Below are positions 1 through 6,622 of a stretch of DNA of 64,000 nt, one piece after another. The first letter of the stretch is position 1; every line of letters starts with the position of its first letter. The translations under genes and the position numbers were made by a program. The notes below the pieces were generated by a model. The model was given only the letters and a program-made list of their open reading frames with translations. It was not told the DNA's origin and ran no database searches. Origin of the DNA: Pseudothauera rhizosphaerae (GTDB lineage: Bacteria > Pseudomonadota > Gammaproteobacteria > Burkholderiales > Rhodocyclaceae); assembly GCF_004801305.1 (NCBI RefSeq), contig NZ_SSOD01000004.1, positions 248,001-312,000 of the forward strand, given 5' to 3'.

Positions 1-75
1 CTCCGGCAGGTAGGAACAGGCGTAGGGGGCCGTGGCGTAGAACTGGATCAGCGCATAGGGATAGTCTTTCTGCAT
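1..75 (-). CDS. bpt: arginyl/leucyl-tRNA--protein transferase (Bpt/Ate family), N-terminal fragment
   Basis: Only the first 25 codons are inside the window. They read out on the minus strand from an ATG at 75 and contain QFYATAPYACSYLPE, the conserved N-terminal block of Bpt/Ate-type aminoacyl-tRNA--protein transferases, including the Cys region needed for activity. These enzymes attach Leu or Arg to N-terminal residues of proteins and feed the N-degron (ClpS/ClpAP) pathway. The gene starts 33 bases after aat, which performs the companion step, so the two are probably co-transcribed. The rest of the gene lies beyond the left edge. Confidence 0.8.
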   Translation of the reverse strand, partial: MQKDYPYALIQFYATAPYACSYLPE

Positions 76-108
76 GGTCCTGCCCTCTCTCTGTCGGGCT
101 CGCCGGCG

Positions 109-816
109 TCAGCGCCAGTCGATGTTTTGTGCAGCGTCTGCCGGCCAGCGCCCGGGCGGGGGCCCCTCGCGGGTCCAGGCGTCCAGCCCGGCGCAGAAGG
201 CGGCGCGGGAAATCTCGTGCGCGCCCATGGACAGCAGGTGCTGCGTCGTCATTTGGCAATCTATCACGGCATATTCGCGTGCCTCAAGGAAGCGCGTCAG
301 GTGGGCCAGCGCAACCTTGGAGGCGTCGGTCTCCCGGGAGAACATGGATTCGCCGAAGAAGGCGCGCCCCAAGGCCATCCCGTACAGTCCGCCGGCCAGC
401 CTGCCATCCGACCAGCATTCGACACTGTGGGCGAAGCCCAGTTCATGCATGCGGCCGTAGGCCGCCTGCATTTCGGCGGTGATCCAGGTGCCGCCGCCCG
501 GTTCCCGCGGCGCGGCGCAGGCGGCCATGACGTCGGTGAAAGCGGTGTCCAGGCGAATTTCGAAACGGCCCCGGCGCAGGGTCTTGCGCAGCGAGCGGGT
601 GATGCGGATCTCGCGCGGGTAGAGCACCAGGCGCGGATCCGGACTCCACCACAGGATGGGTTCGCCGGGGCTGTACCAGGGGAAGATGCCGCGCCGGTAG
701 GCGGCCAGCAGCCAGTCGGGCGACAGTTCACCGCCGGCCGCGAGCAGGCCCGCCGGTTCCGTCAGGGCGCGCTCGACCGGCGGAAAGGCCGGCCGGTCGA
801 ACAACCAGGGAATCAT
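109..816 (-). CDS. aat: leucyl/phenylalanyl-tRNA--protein transferase
   Basis: This 235-residue protein has the usual length and motifs of Aat, which transfers Leu or Phe from charged tRNA to proteins with N-terminal Arg or Lys and so marks them for ClpS/ClpAP degradation in the cytoplasm. Visible family blocks are FPWYSPGEPILWWSPDPR near residues 45-62, the GGGTWIT segment and FFGESMFSR near the middle, and a C-terminal DCQ segment. The ATG at 816 overlaps the stop of the upstream ABC ATPase gene by four bases, suggesting translational coupling, although the two products have no obvious shared function. bpt follows immediately. Confidence 0.95.
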   Translation of the reverse strand: MIPWLFDRPAFPPVERALTEPAGLLAAGGELSPDWLLAAYRRGIFPWYSPGEPILWWSPDPRLVLYPREIRITRSLRKTLRRGRFEIRLDTAFTDVMAACAAPREPGGGTWITAEMQAAYGRMHELGFAHSVECWSDGRLAGGLYGMALGRAFFGESMFSRETDASKVALAHLTRFLEAREYAVIDCQMTTQHLLSMGAHEISRAAFCAGLDAWTREGPPPGRWPADAAQNIDWR

Positions 817-1919
817 GGAGCGATGTGTACCAGGTCCTGTGCGTGCTGCTCCGCCGTTGCGGGCGTGTCCCCGTGGAAGGCCACCACGTGGTCCACGTCC
901 AGGCGGATGCCGATGGTCTCGCCGATGGCGTGGTCGTGGTGGCTGGGCACCAGGGACAGCACCCGGGTGCCGCTGGGCAGTTCCAGCGTATACAGAATGT
1001 CCGCGCCGCGAAAGGCCTTCTTGACCACGCGGGCCTTCGTGGGGCTCGCGTCGTCATGGACGACGTCGTCCGGGCGCAGCAGCACGTCCACGGCGCAGTT
1101 GCGGCTGCAGCCGCCGGGACACTCCACCGCCAGCGTGCTGTCCAGCGTGCCCAGTTCCACCTCCACCTGGCGCTCGTTGACCACGGTGCCGGGCAGCAGC
1201 ACGCCCTGGCCGATGAAGTCCGCGACGAAACGGTTGGCCGGGCGGTGGTAGAGGTTGTAGGGCGTGTCCCATTGCTGGATGCGGCCTTCGTGCATGATGC
1301 CGATCTCGTCGGCCACGGCGAAGGCCTCGTGCTGGTCGTGGGTGACCAGGATGGCGGTGGTGCCGCTGGCCTTGATGATGTCGCGCACCTCGTGGGAGAG
1401 GCGTTCGCGCAGTTCCACGTCCAGGTTCGAGAACGGTTCGTCCAGCAGCAGCAGGGCCGGGCGCGGCGCCAGCGCGCGGGCGAGCGCCACGCGCTGCTGC
1501 TGGCCACCGGAAAGTTCGTGGGGGTACTTGGCACCCTGGTCGGCGAGGCCCACGGTGGTGAGCAGTTCATCGACGCGGGCGCGCTTTTCCTCCGGCGTTG
1601 CGCCGCGCAGGCCGAAGGCGACGTTCTCGGCCACGGTCAGGTGGGGGAACAGGGCGTAGTCCTGGAACACCATGCCGATGCGGCGCTGCTCGGGCGCCAC
1701 GTGGATGTCCCGGCTGCTCACCAGTTGGCCGTCCAGGCGCACTTCGCCCGCGGCGACGTGCTCGAAGCCGGCGATACAGCGCAGCACCGTGGTCTTGCCG
1801 CAGCCGGAGGGGCCGAGCAGACAGCCGATGCGGCCCTTCTCCAGGCGCAGGGAAAGCTTGCGCACGACGCGATGGGTGCCGAAGGCGAGGTCGATGTCGG
1901 TGAGTTGCAGATGGGACAT
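813..1919 (-). CDS. fbpC: ferric iron ABC transporter, ATP-binding protein
   Basis: This 368-residue ABC ATPase has Walker A GPSGCGKTT at residues 36-44, the signature LSGGQQQR at 136-143 and Walker B ALLLLDEPF at about 155-163. A C-terminal regulatory extension of about 130 residues is typical of the FbpC/PotA/CysA (MOI) subfamily. It should energise import by the divergent fused permease that starts at 2038. The ATG at 1919 was chosen over an in-frame ATG at 1988 because the ABC domain starts directly after it. Ferric iron is inferred from the permease type and from the FbpA-like binding protein encoded 40 kb away; thiamine or another substrate is possible but less likely. Confidence 0.85.
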   Translation of the reverse strand: MSHLQLTDIDLAFGTHRVVRKLSLRLEKGRIGCLLGPSGCGKTTVLRCIAGFEHVAAGEVRLDGQLVSSRDIHVAPEQRRIGMVFQDYALFPHLTVAENVAFGLRGATPEEKRARVDELLTTVGLADQGAKYPHELSGGQQQRVALARALAPRPALLLLDEPFSNLDVELRERLSHEVRDIIKASGTTAILVTHDQHEAFAVADEIGIMHEGRIQQWDTPYNLYHRPANRFVADFIGQGVLLPGTVVNERQVEVELGTLDSTLAVECPGGCSRNCAVDVLLRPDDVVHDDASPTKARVVKKAFRGADILYTLELPSGTRVLSLVPSHHDHAIGETIGIRLDVDHVVAFHGDTPATAEQHAQDLVHIAP

Positions 1920-2037
1920 TGCGGATTCTGACGGGAGCGGCGGGGGGGCGAAAACATTATTGCACCGCGGAATCCCAAATGCGATCAATTATAATTTTCG
2001 CTTTGGCCGACGCGGCACAGGCAACGACGGGAACGCA
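1920..2037. promoter_or_regulatory. divergent promoter region between fbpC and fbpB
   Basis: This 118-base gap separates two divergently transcribed iron-transport genes and is clearly more AT-rich than its surroundings around 1950-2000. It contains a perfect TATAAT at 1990-1995 within the near-palindrome AATTATAATT, which could serve as a -10 element in either direction. No good -35 with normal spacing was found. The best alignment to the Fur consensus is weak (about half of the positions), so Fur control is plausible from the gene content but is not shown here. Confidence 0.4.
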
Positions 2038-3729
2038 ATGGAGATCACCCAGGAAGTGAGGACAGGACGGCCGGGCATCGGCATCCGCCTGCGCCAGCAT
2101 TGGTCCACCCTCACGGTGGTGGCGGTGCTGATCGCCGCGCTGATCTCCATGCCGGTGCTCTCGGTGTTCTCCAACGTGCTGGTGGGTGGCACCTCGGAAA
2201 CCTGGTCGCACCTGGTCGACACGGTGCTGGGCGAGTTCCTGGGCAACACGGTGATCCTGTGCGTGGGCGTGGGTCTGGGGGCGGCCAGCATAGGGGTGAC
2301 CACGGCCTGGCTGACCACCATGCACGACTTCCCCGGCCGCCGCTTCTTCGAATGGGGGCTGGTGCTGCCGCTGGCGGTACCGGCCTACGTGATGGCCTAC
2401 GTGTATACGGACACGCTGAGGTTCGTCGGCCCGGTGCAGAGCTGGCTGCGCGAGACTTTCGGCTGGCGCGCGGGGGACTACTGGTTCCCCGACGTGCGCT
2501 CGGTGGGCGGCGCGGTGGCGATGTTCATGTTCGTGCTCTATCCGTACGTTTACATGCTGGCGCGGGCGGCCTTCCTGGAGCGCGCCGCGGGCATGCTGGA
2601 GGCCGGCCGCTCGCTCGGGCTGGGACCGTGGGGCTGCTTCTTCCGCGTGTCCCTGCCGCTGGCGCGGCCGGCGGTGGTGGCGGGCACCACGCTGGCGCTG
2701 ATGGAGACCCTGGCCGATTTCGGCACCGTGGCCTACTTCGGCGTGCAGACCTTCACCACCGGCATCTACAGCGCGTGGTTCTCCCTGGGCGACCGCATCG
2801 CCGCGGCGCAACTGTCCGCCGCGCTGCTCGCCTTCGTCATCCTCGTGCTGCTGCTGGAACGCGCCAGCCGCGGCCGCGCGCGCTTCCACAACACCTCCCG
2901 CAGCGCGGCGCGCCCCGTGCGCCAGCGCCTGGGGCCGCTGGCCGGCGCCGTGACGGCCTTCGCCTGCTTCATGCCGCTCTTCCTCGGTTTCCTGCTGCCC
3001 GGTTTCCTGCTGCTGGAGATGGCGCTGACCGAGGGCGACGCCCAGTTCGGCGCGCGTTTCGTGCAACTCGCGCGCAACAGCTTCGTGCTGGCGGCCGTCA
3101 CCGCGCTGCTGGCGGTGGTGCTGGCGGTGGTGCTGGCCTATGCGGCGCGCCTGGCGCGCACGCGCCTGCCGGACATGCTCAACCGCATCGTGGCGCTGGG
3201 CTATGCGGTGCCGGGTTCGGTGATCGCGGTCGGCGTGCTGATCCCGGTGACCCGCCTGGACAACCAGATCGCCGCGTGGTGGCACTCGGCCTTCGGGGTG
3301 AATCCCGGCCTGCTGCTGACCGGCGGCATCGCCGCGCTGGTGTATGCGTATCTGAGCCGCTTCCTCGCGGTGGCGCTGCATTCGGTGGAATCCAGCCTGG
3401 GCAAGATCACGCCCAGCATGGACGACGCCTCGCGCAGCATGGGCTACGGCAAGTGGGCCACGCTGGGCCGGGTACACGTGCCCATCCTGCGCGGCAGCCT
3501 CCTCACCGCAGGGCTGCTGGTGTTCGTGGACGTCATGAAGGAGCTGCCGGCCACGCTGGTGATGCGCCCCTTCAACTTCGACACCCTCGCCACCCAGGCC
3601 CATACGCTGGCCGCCGACGAGCGCCTGGCGGAAGCCTCCACCTCGGCGCTGACCATCGTCGCGGTGGGCTTGCTGCCCATGTTCATCATCTCGCGCCAGA
3701 TCGTGAAGGGCGAGCGCGTCAGCACCTGA
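2038..3729 (+). CDS. fbpB: ferric iron ABC transporter, fused permease
   Basis: This 563-residue inner-membrane protein consists of two fused permease halves, as in FbpB/SfuB. Each half has about six hydrophobic segments and one EAA-type coupling loop: EAGRSLGLGPWGCFF in the first half and DASRSMGYGKWATLG in the second. It should form the transmembrane channel for Fe(3+) delivered by a periplasmic binding protein and driven by the divergent ATPase. The start at 2038 (MEITQEV) directly precedes a short cytoplasmic tail and the first membrane segment; a longer reading from upstream would run antisense through the fbpC gene. Fusion of both permease domains is normal for this family. Confidence 0.88.
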   Translation: MEITQEVRTGRPGIGIRLRQHWSTLTVVAVLIAALISMPVLSVFSNVLVGGTSETWSHLVDTVLGEFLGNTVILCVGVGLGAASIGVTTAWLTTMHDFPGRRFFEWGLVLPLAVPAYVMAYVYTDTLRFVGPVQSWLRETFGWRAGDYWFPDVRSVGGAVAMFMFVLYPYVYMLARAAFLERAAGMLEAGRSLGLGPWGCFFRVSLPLARPAVVAGTTLALMETLADFGTVAYFGVQTFTTGIYSAWFSLGDRIAAAQLSAALLAFVILVLLLERASRGRARFHNTSRSAARPVRQRLGPLAGAVTAFACFMPLFLGFLLPGFLLLEMALTEGDAQFGARFVQLARNSFVLAAVTALLAVVLAVVLAYAARLARTRLPDMLNRIVALGYAVPGSVIAVGVLIPVTRLDNQIAAWWHSAFGVNPGLLLTGGIAALVYAYLSRFLAVALHSVESSLGKITPSMDDASRSMGYGKWATLGRVHVPILRGSLLTAGLLVFVDVMKELPATLVMRPFNFDTLATQAHTLAADERLAEASTSALTIVAVGLLPMFIISRQIVKGERVST

Positions 3730-3814
3730 CGGTCCGCGCCGGGCCGCTCTCCTGCCCGCCGTCCGGCGCGGCGGTGTATGTTCCGCAGCGGGGAGTCGTG
3801 GAAATGCGCCTTCT

Positions 3815-3855
3815 TTGATCGTCGTCAAATCGCGACTCTTTCCGGTGGTTAGACT
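3815..3855 (+). promoter_or_regulatory. FNR/ANR-type site and -10 element for the cytochrome c peroxidase gene
   Basis: TTGAT-CGTC-GTCAA at 3815-3828 matches the FNR/ANR/DNR half-site palindrome TTGAT-N4-ATCAA at nine of ten positions. A TAGACT at 3850-3855 fits a -10 hexamer. With a start near 3862 the site is centred at about -41, the class II activator position. The inference is activation at low oxygen, which is known for ccp genes. The ribosome site GGGAG lies seven bases before the ATG at 3895. Confidence 0.65.
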
Positions 3856-3894
3856 GCGTCCAGAATTCAGACCCACGATGAAAGGGAGTAAGCG

Positions 3895-4896
3895 ATGAAA
3901 CGCACCGTCCTGTCCGTTGCCGTAGCCCTGGTATCCGGCATTGCCGCCCAGACCGTCCACGCCCAAGCCGACGAACCGATCCAGCCGATCCGTCCGCCGC
4001 AGAACATCAACCTCGGCCAGGTCGAACTGGGCAAGAAGCTCTACTTCGATCCGCGCCTGTCCAAGTCCGGCTTCATTTCCTGCAACTCCTGTCACAACCT
4101 GTCCATGGGCGGTACGGACAACATCCCGACCTCCATCGGCGACAAGTGGCAGCAGGGCCCGATCAACGCGCCGACCGTGCTGAACTCCAGCCTGGCCATC
4201 GCCCAGTTCTGGGACGGCCGCGCGGCCGACCTCAAGGCGCAGGCTGGCGGCCCGATCGCCAACCCGGGCGAAATGGCCTTCAGCCACACCCTGGCCATCG
4301 ACGTGCTGGAATCCATCCCCGGCTACGTGCGTGAATTCAAGACCGTGTTCGGCACCGACAAGATCACCATCGACCAGGTCACCCTGGCGATCGCCGAATT
4401 CGAGAAGACCCTGGTCACGCCGAACTCGCGCTTCGACCAGTGGCTGCTGGGCAGGAAGGACGCCATCACCGCCACCGAACTGGCCGGCTACCAGCTCTTC
4501 AAGAACAGCGGCTGCGTCGCCTGCCACAACGGCGAGGCCGTCGGCGGCACTTCCTTCCAGAAGATGGGCCTGGTCGAGCCCTACAAGACCACGGCTGCCG
4601 CCCAAGGCCGTGCCGACGTGACCAAGCAGGATGCCGACCGCATGATGTTCAAGGTGCCGACGCTGCGCAACGTGGAAATGACCTACCCGTACTTCCACGA
4701 CGGCGCCGCCAACACCCTGACCGAAGCGGTGGACGTCATGGGCCGCCTGCAACTGGGCAAGAAGTTCACCAAGGACGAGAACGCCAAGATCGTCGCCTTC
4801 CTGAAGACCCTGACCGGCGACCAGCCCAGCTTCACGCTGCCGGTTCTGCCGCCTTCCACGGATGCCACGCCGCGTCCGCAGCCGTTCGGCAAGTAA
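3895..4896 (+). CDS. ccpA: di-haem cytochrome c peroxidase
   Basis: This 333-residue secreted protein belongs to the bacterial CcpA/MauG family, which reduces hydrogen peroxide to water with electrons from cytochrome c or cupredoxin in the periplasm. A Sec signal peptide ends near residue 23 (VHA-QAD). Haem-binding CNSCH is at 63-67 and CVACH at 207-211. The FKVPTLRNV segment that follows the second haem contains the typical loop of the electron-transferring haem. The length is normal. It is monocistronic: an FNR-like promoter lies upstream and a strong hairpin terminator follows the stop codon. Its codon use is more restricted than that of neighbours, consistent with high expression. Confidence 0.93.
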   Translation: MKRTVLSVAVALVSGIAAQTVHAQADEPIQPIRPPQNINLGQVELGKKLYFDPRLSKSGFISCNSCHNLSMGGTDNIPTSIGDKWQQGPINAPTVLNSSLAIAQFWDGRAADLKAQAGGPIANPGEMAFSHTLAIDVLESIPGYVREFKTVFGTDKITIDQVTLAIAEFEKTLVTPNSRFDQWLLGRKDAITATELAGYQLFKNSGCVACHNGEAVGGTSFQKMGLVEPYKTTAAAQGRADVTKQDADRMMFKVPTLRNVEMTYPYFHDGAANTLTEAVDVMGRLQLGKKFTKDENAKIVAFLKTLTGDQPSFTLPVLPPSTDATPRPQPFGK

Positions 4897-4916
4897 GCCG
4901 CAGCCAGGCAAGAACA

Positions 4917-4942
4917 AACGGGGGCCACGGCCCCCGTTTTTT
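4917..4942. terminator. Rho-independent terminator between ccpA and yjdM
   Basis: An inverted repeat ACGGGGGCC / GGCCCCCGT (4918-4926 and 4929-4937) is followed by a run of T residues to 4942. The reverse strand also ends in a T-rich stretch, so the hairpin can terminate ccpA on the plus strand and the convergent yjdM gene on the minus strand. Confidence 0.88.
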
Positions 4943-4962
4943 CGTTCACCTTGCCGATACGT

Positions 4963-5307
4963 TCAGGCCTTGCGCAGGAAGCAGGCCTTGAGCATGAAGT
5001 TGCCCGCGTCGGTCTTGCAGTCCACCTCGTGGTCGCCGCTGCCGACGATGCGGATGTTCTTGATCTTGGTACCCACCTTCAGCGTGGTGGAGGAACCCTT
5101 CACCTTCAGGTCCTTGACCACCACCACGGTGTCGCCGCTCGCCAGCAGGTTGCCGTTGGCGTCGCGCACCTGCCGCTCGCCCTCGTCGGCATCCTGTTCG
5201 GCGGCGGCCTGCGGCCATTCGTAGCCGCAGTCGGCGCACACGTAGTTGTCGCCGTCCGGGTAGGTGTTTTCGAGGGTGCACTGGGGACAGGCGGGAATCG
5301 TAGCCAT
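4963..5307 (-). CDS. yjdM: zinc-ribbon protein YjdM (PhnA family)
   Basis: This 114-residue protein matches the small PhnA/YjdM family. An N-terminal zinc ribbon uses CPQC at 7-10 and CADC at 24-27, and the C-terminal part has the conserved GDTVVVVKDLKVKG and GTKIKNIRIV segments of an SH3-like barrel. Despite the historical name phnA, members are not phosphonoacetate hydrolases, and the biochemical role is unknown. The ATG at 5307 gives the expected family length. It is the last gene before the bidirectional terminator and lies 75 bases downstream of the FTR1 start-to-stop block, in the same direction, without a sign of tight coupling. Confidence 0.88.
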   Translation of the reverse strand: MATIPACPQCTLENTYPDGDNYVCADCGYEWPQAAAEQDADEGERQVRDANGNLLASGDTVVVVKDLKVKGSSTTLKVGTKIKNIRIVGSGDHEVDCKTDAGNFMLKACFLRKA

Positions 5308-5382
5308 GATGGAGCCCTGCTGCTGATGGAAAGGCGGCGAGGGTAGCGCCTTGCGCCGGGGCAGGGCAAGTGCGCTCTCCCA

Positions 5383-6573
5383 TCACGCGGCGGGCTTGCG
5401 TCCGCCGCCGTGCAACTGCGGCCACAGCAAGGCCAGCGCGCACAGCAGCAGCGCTGCGCCCTGCGCACCGAGCGTCTGCGCGGTCGGGAAGATGCCCAGC
5501 AGGGGCCACTCCGGCGCGCCTTCGATGCGGCTGATGTCGGCCAGGCCGGCGACCTGCAGTTCGAGGATACCCTTACCGACGAAGCTGATGGCCAGCACGA
5601 ACAGCACCACCGCGGTGGCGGTGAAGAAGGGCTTCAGCGGCAGACGCATGGCGGTGCTGCGCAGCACTAGCCAGGCGGCGCCGAGCAGCAATGCGGCGGC
5701 CAGCGCGCCGCCGGCCACGGCACCGGCGGGCGCGCTGCTGCCGCCCACGGCCTGCAGGAACAGCACGGTCTCGGCGCCTTCCCGGTAGACCGCGAGAAAG
5801 GCCGTACTGCCCACGGTCCACCCGCTGTCGGCGGTGGCGGCCTGGTCCAGGCGCGTCTTCAGGTAGTCCTGCCAGTGGGCGATCTCCCGGTGGGAATAGA
5901 TCCACAGGCTGACCCACAGCAGCAGGGTGGCCGCCGCCAGCAGGCAGGCGCCTTCGATGGTTTCGCGCGCGGCGCCGGCCGAGGCCAGCAGCGTGGAGAA
6001 GGCCCAGGCCGTGGCCAGGCTGGCCGCCAGCGCACCGCCGACGCCGCCCCACAGCGCGGTGAAATGGCCGTACTGTCCGGTGCGGCGCAGGTAGACGGCG
6101 AGCGCGGCGACCACCAGCATGGCCTCCGCGCCCTCACGTAGCACGATGAGCGCGGCCTGCACGGCAATGTCGAAGGCGCCGTCCAGCGCCGGGCTGGTGC
6201 CCAGCAGCGCCGCGCCCTGTTCGAGCATGGGGCGCAGCTCCGCCCAGGTGGCGCGCAGGCGCTCGCGCGGCTCGCCCTTCATGGCCTGGCGCACCATCTG
6301 GCCGAAGCGCAGTTCGATGGCCAGCAGCAGGCTGCGGTCGGCCTGGATCAGCGCCAGCTCCATGCCGCTGGATTCGAACACGCCGAAGTAGAGCGTGGAG
6401 AACTCGCTCGCGGTCGCTTCCGGGCTGGCGGGATCGTAGGCGTCCAGCGCCGCTTCGGCGCGGCTCAGGATGGTGGCGGTGACCACCGCGTAGTCGGGCG
6501 CCTCGGCCTGGGCGGCGGGGGCGAGCAGCGCGCACAGCGCGGCGAGCAGGAAGCGGCGGCAGAGGGAAAGCAT
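5383..6573 (-). CDS. FTR1-family high-affinity iron permease
   Basis: This 396-residue membrane protein has an N-terminal signal sequence (to about residue 23), a periplasmic domain of roughly 110 residues and about seven membrane segments. The two iron-binding REGAE motifs of the FTR1/EfeU family are at 146-150 and 264-268. Family members import iron, coupled to a ferroxidase or a periplasmic iron binder (EfeO, P19, Fet3). No ferroxidase partner is adjacent, which is unusual; the large periplasmic extension may substitute. The ATG at 6573 was chosen because it starts the signal peptide. It lies 49 bases behind the transglutaminase-like gene and is probably the end of that transcript. Confidence 0.85.
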   Translation of the reverse strand: MLSLCRRFLLAALCALLAPAAQAEAPDYAVVTATILSRAEAALDAYDPASPEATASEFSTLYFGVFESSGMELALIQADRSLLLAIELRFGQMVRQAMKGEPRERLRATWAELRPMLEQGAALLGTSPALDGAFDIAVQAALIVLREGAEAMLVVAALAVYLRRTGQYGHFTALWGGVGGALAASLATAWAFSTLLASAGAARETIEGACLLAAATLLLWVSLWIYSHREIAHWQDYLKTRLDQAATADSGWTVGSTAFLAVYREGAETVLFLQAVGGSSAPAGAVAGGALAAALLLGAAWLVLRSTAMRLPLKPFFTATAVVLFVLAISFVGKGILELQVAGLADISRIEGAPEWPLLGIFPTAQTLGAQGAALLLCALALLWPQLHGGGRKPAA

Positions 6574-6622
6574 GGGGGAGGCTCCGGGGACCGAAGGGCG
6601 GCGGCGGACGGGGGCGCGGCCC

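Noticed and set aside
1920-2037. A Fur box between fbpC and fbpB
   Set aside because: The best alignment matches only about nine of 19 positions, far weaker than the site at 43481, so only an AT-rich promoter region is annotated.
1957-4917. A 986-codon open frame on the minus strand opposite fbpB and ccpA
   Set aside because: Its predicted product is His/Gly/Arg-rich low-complexity sequence without domains, and it is exactly antisense to two well-supported genes. Such frames are expected in DNA with very high third-position GC.
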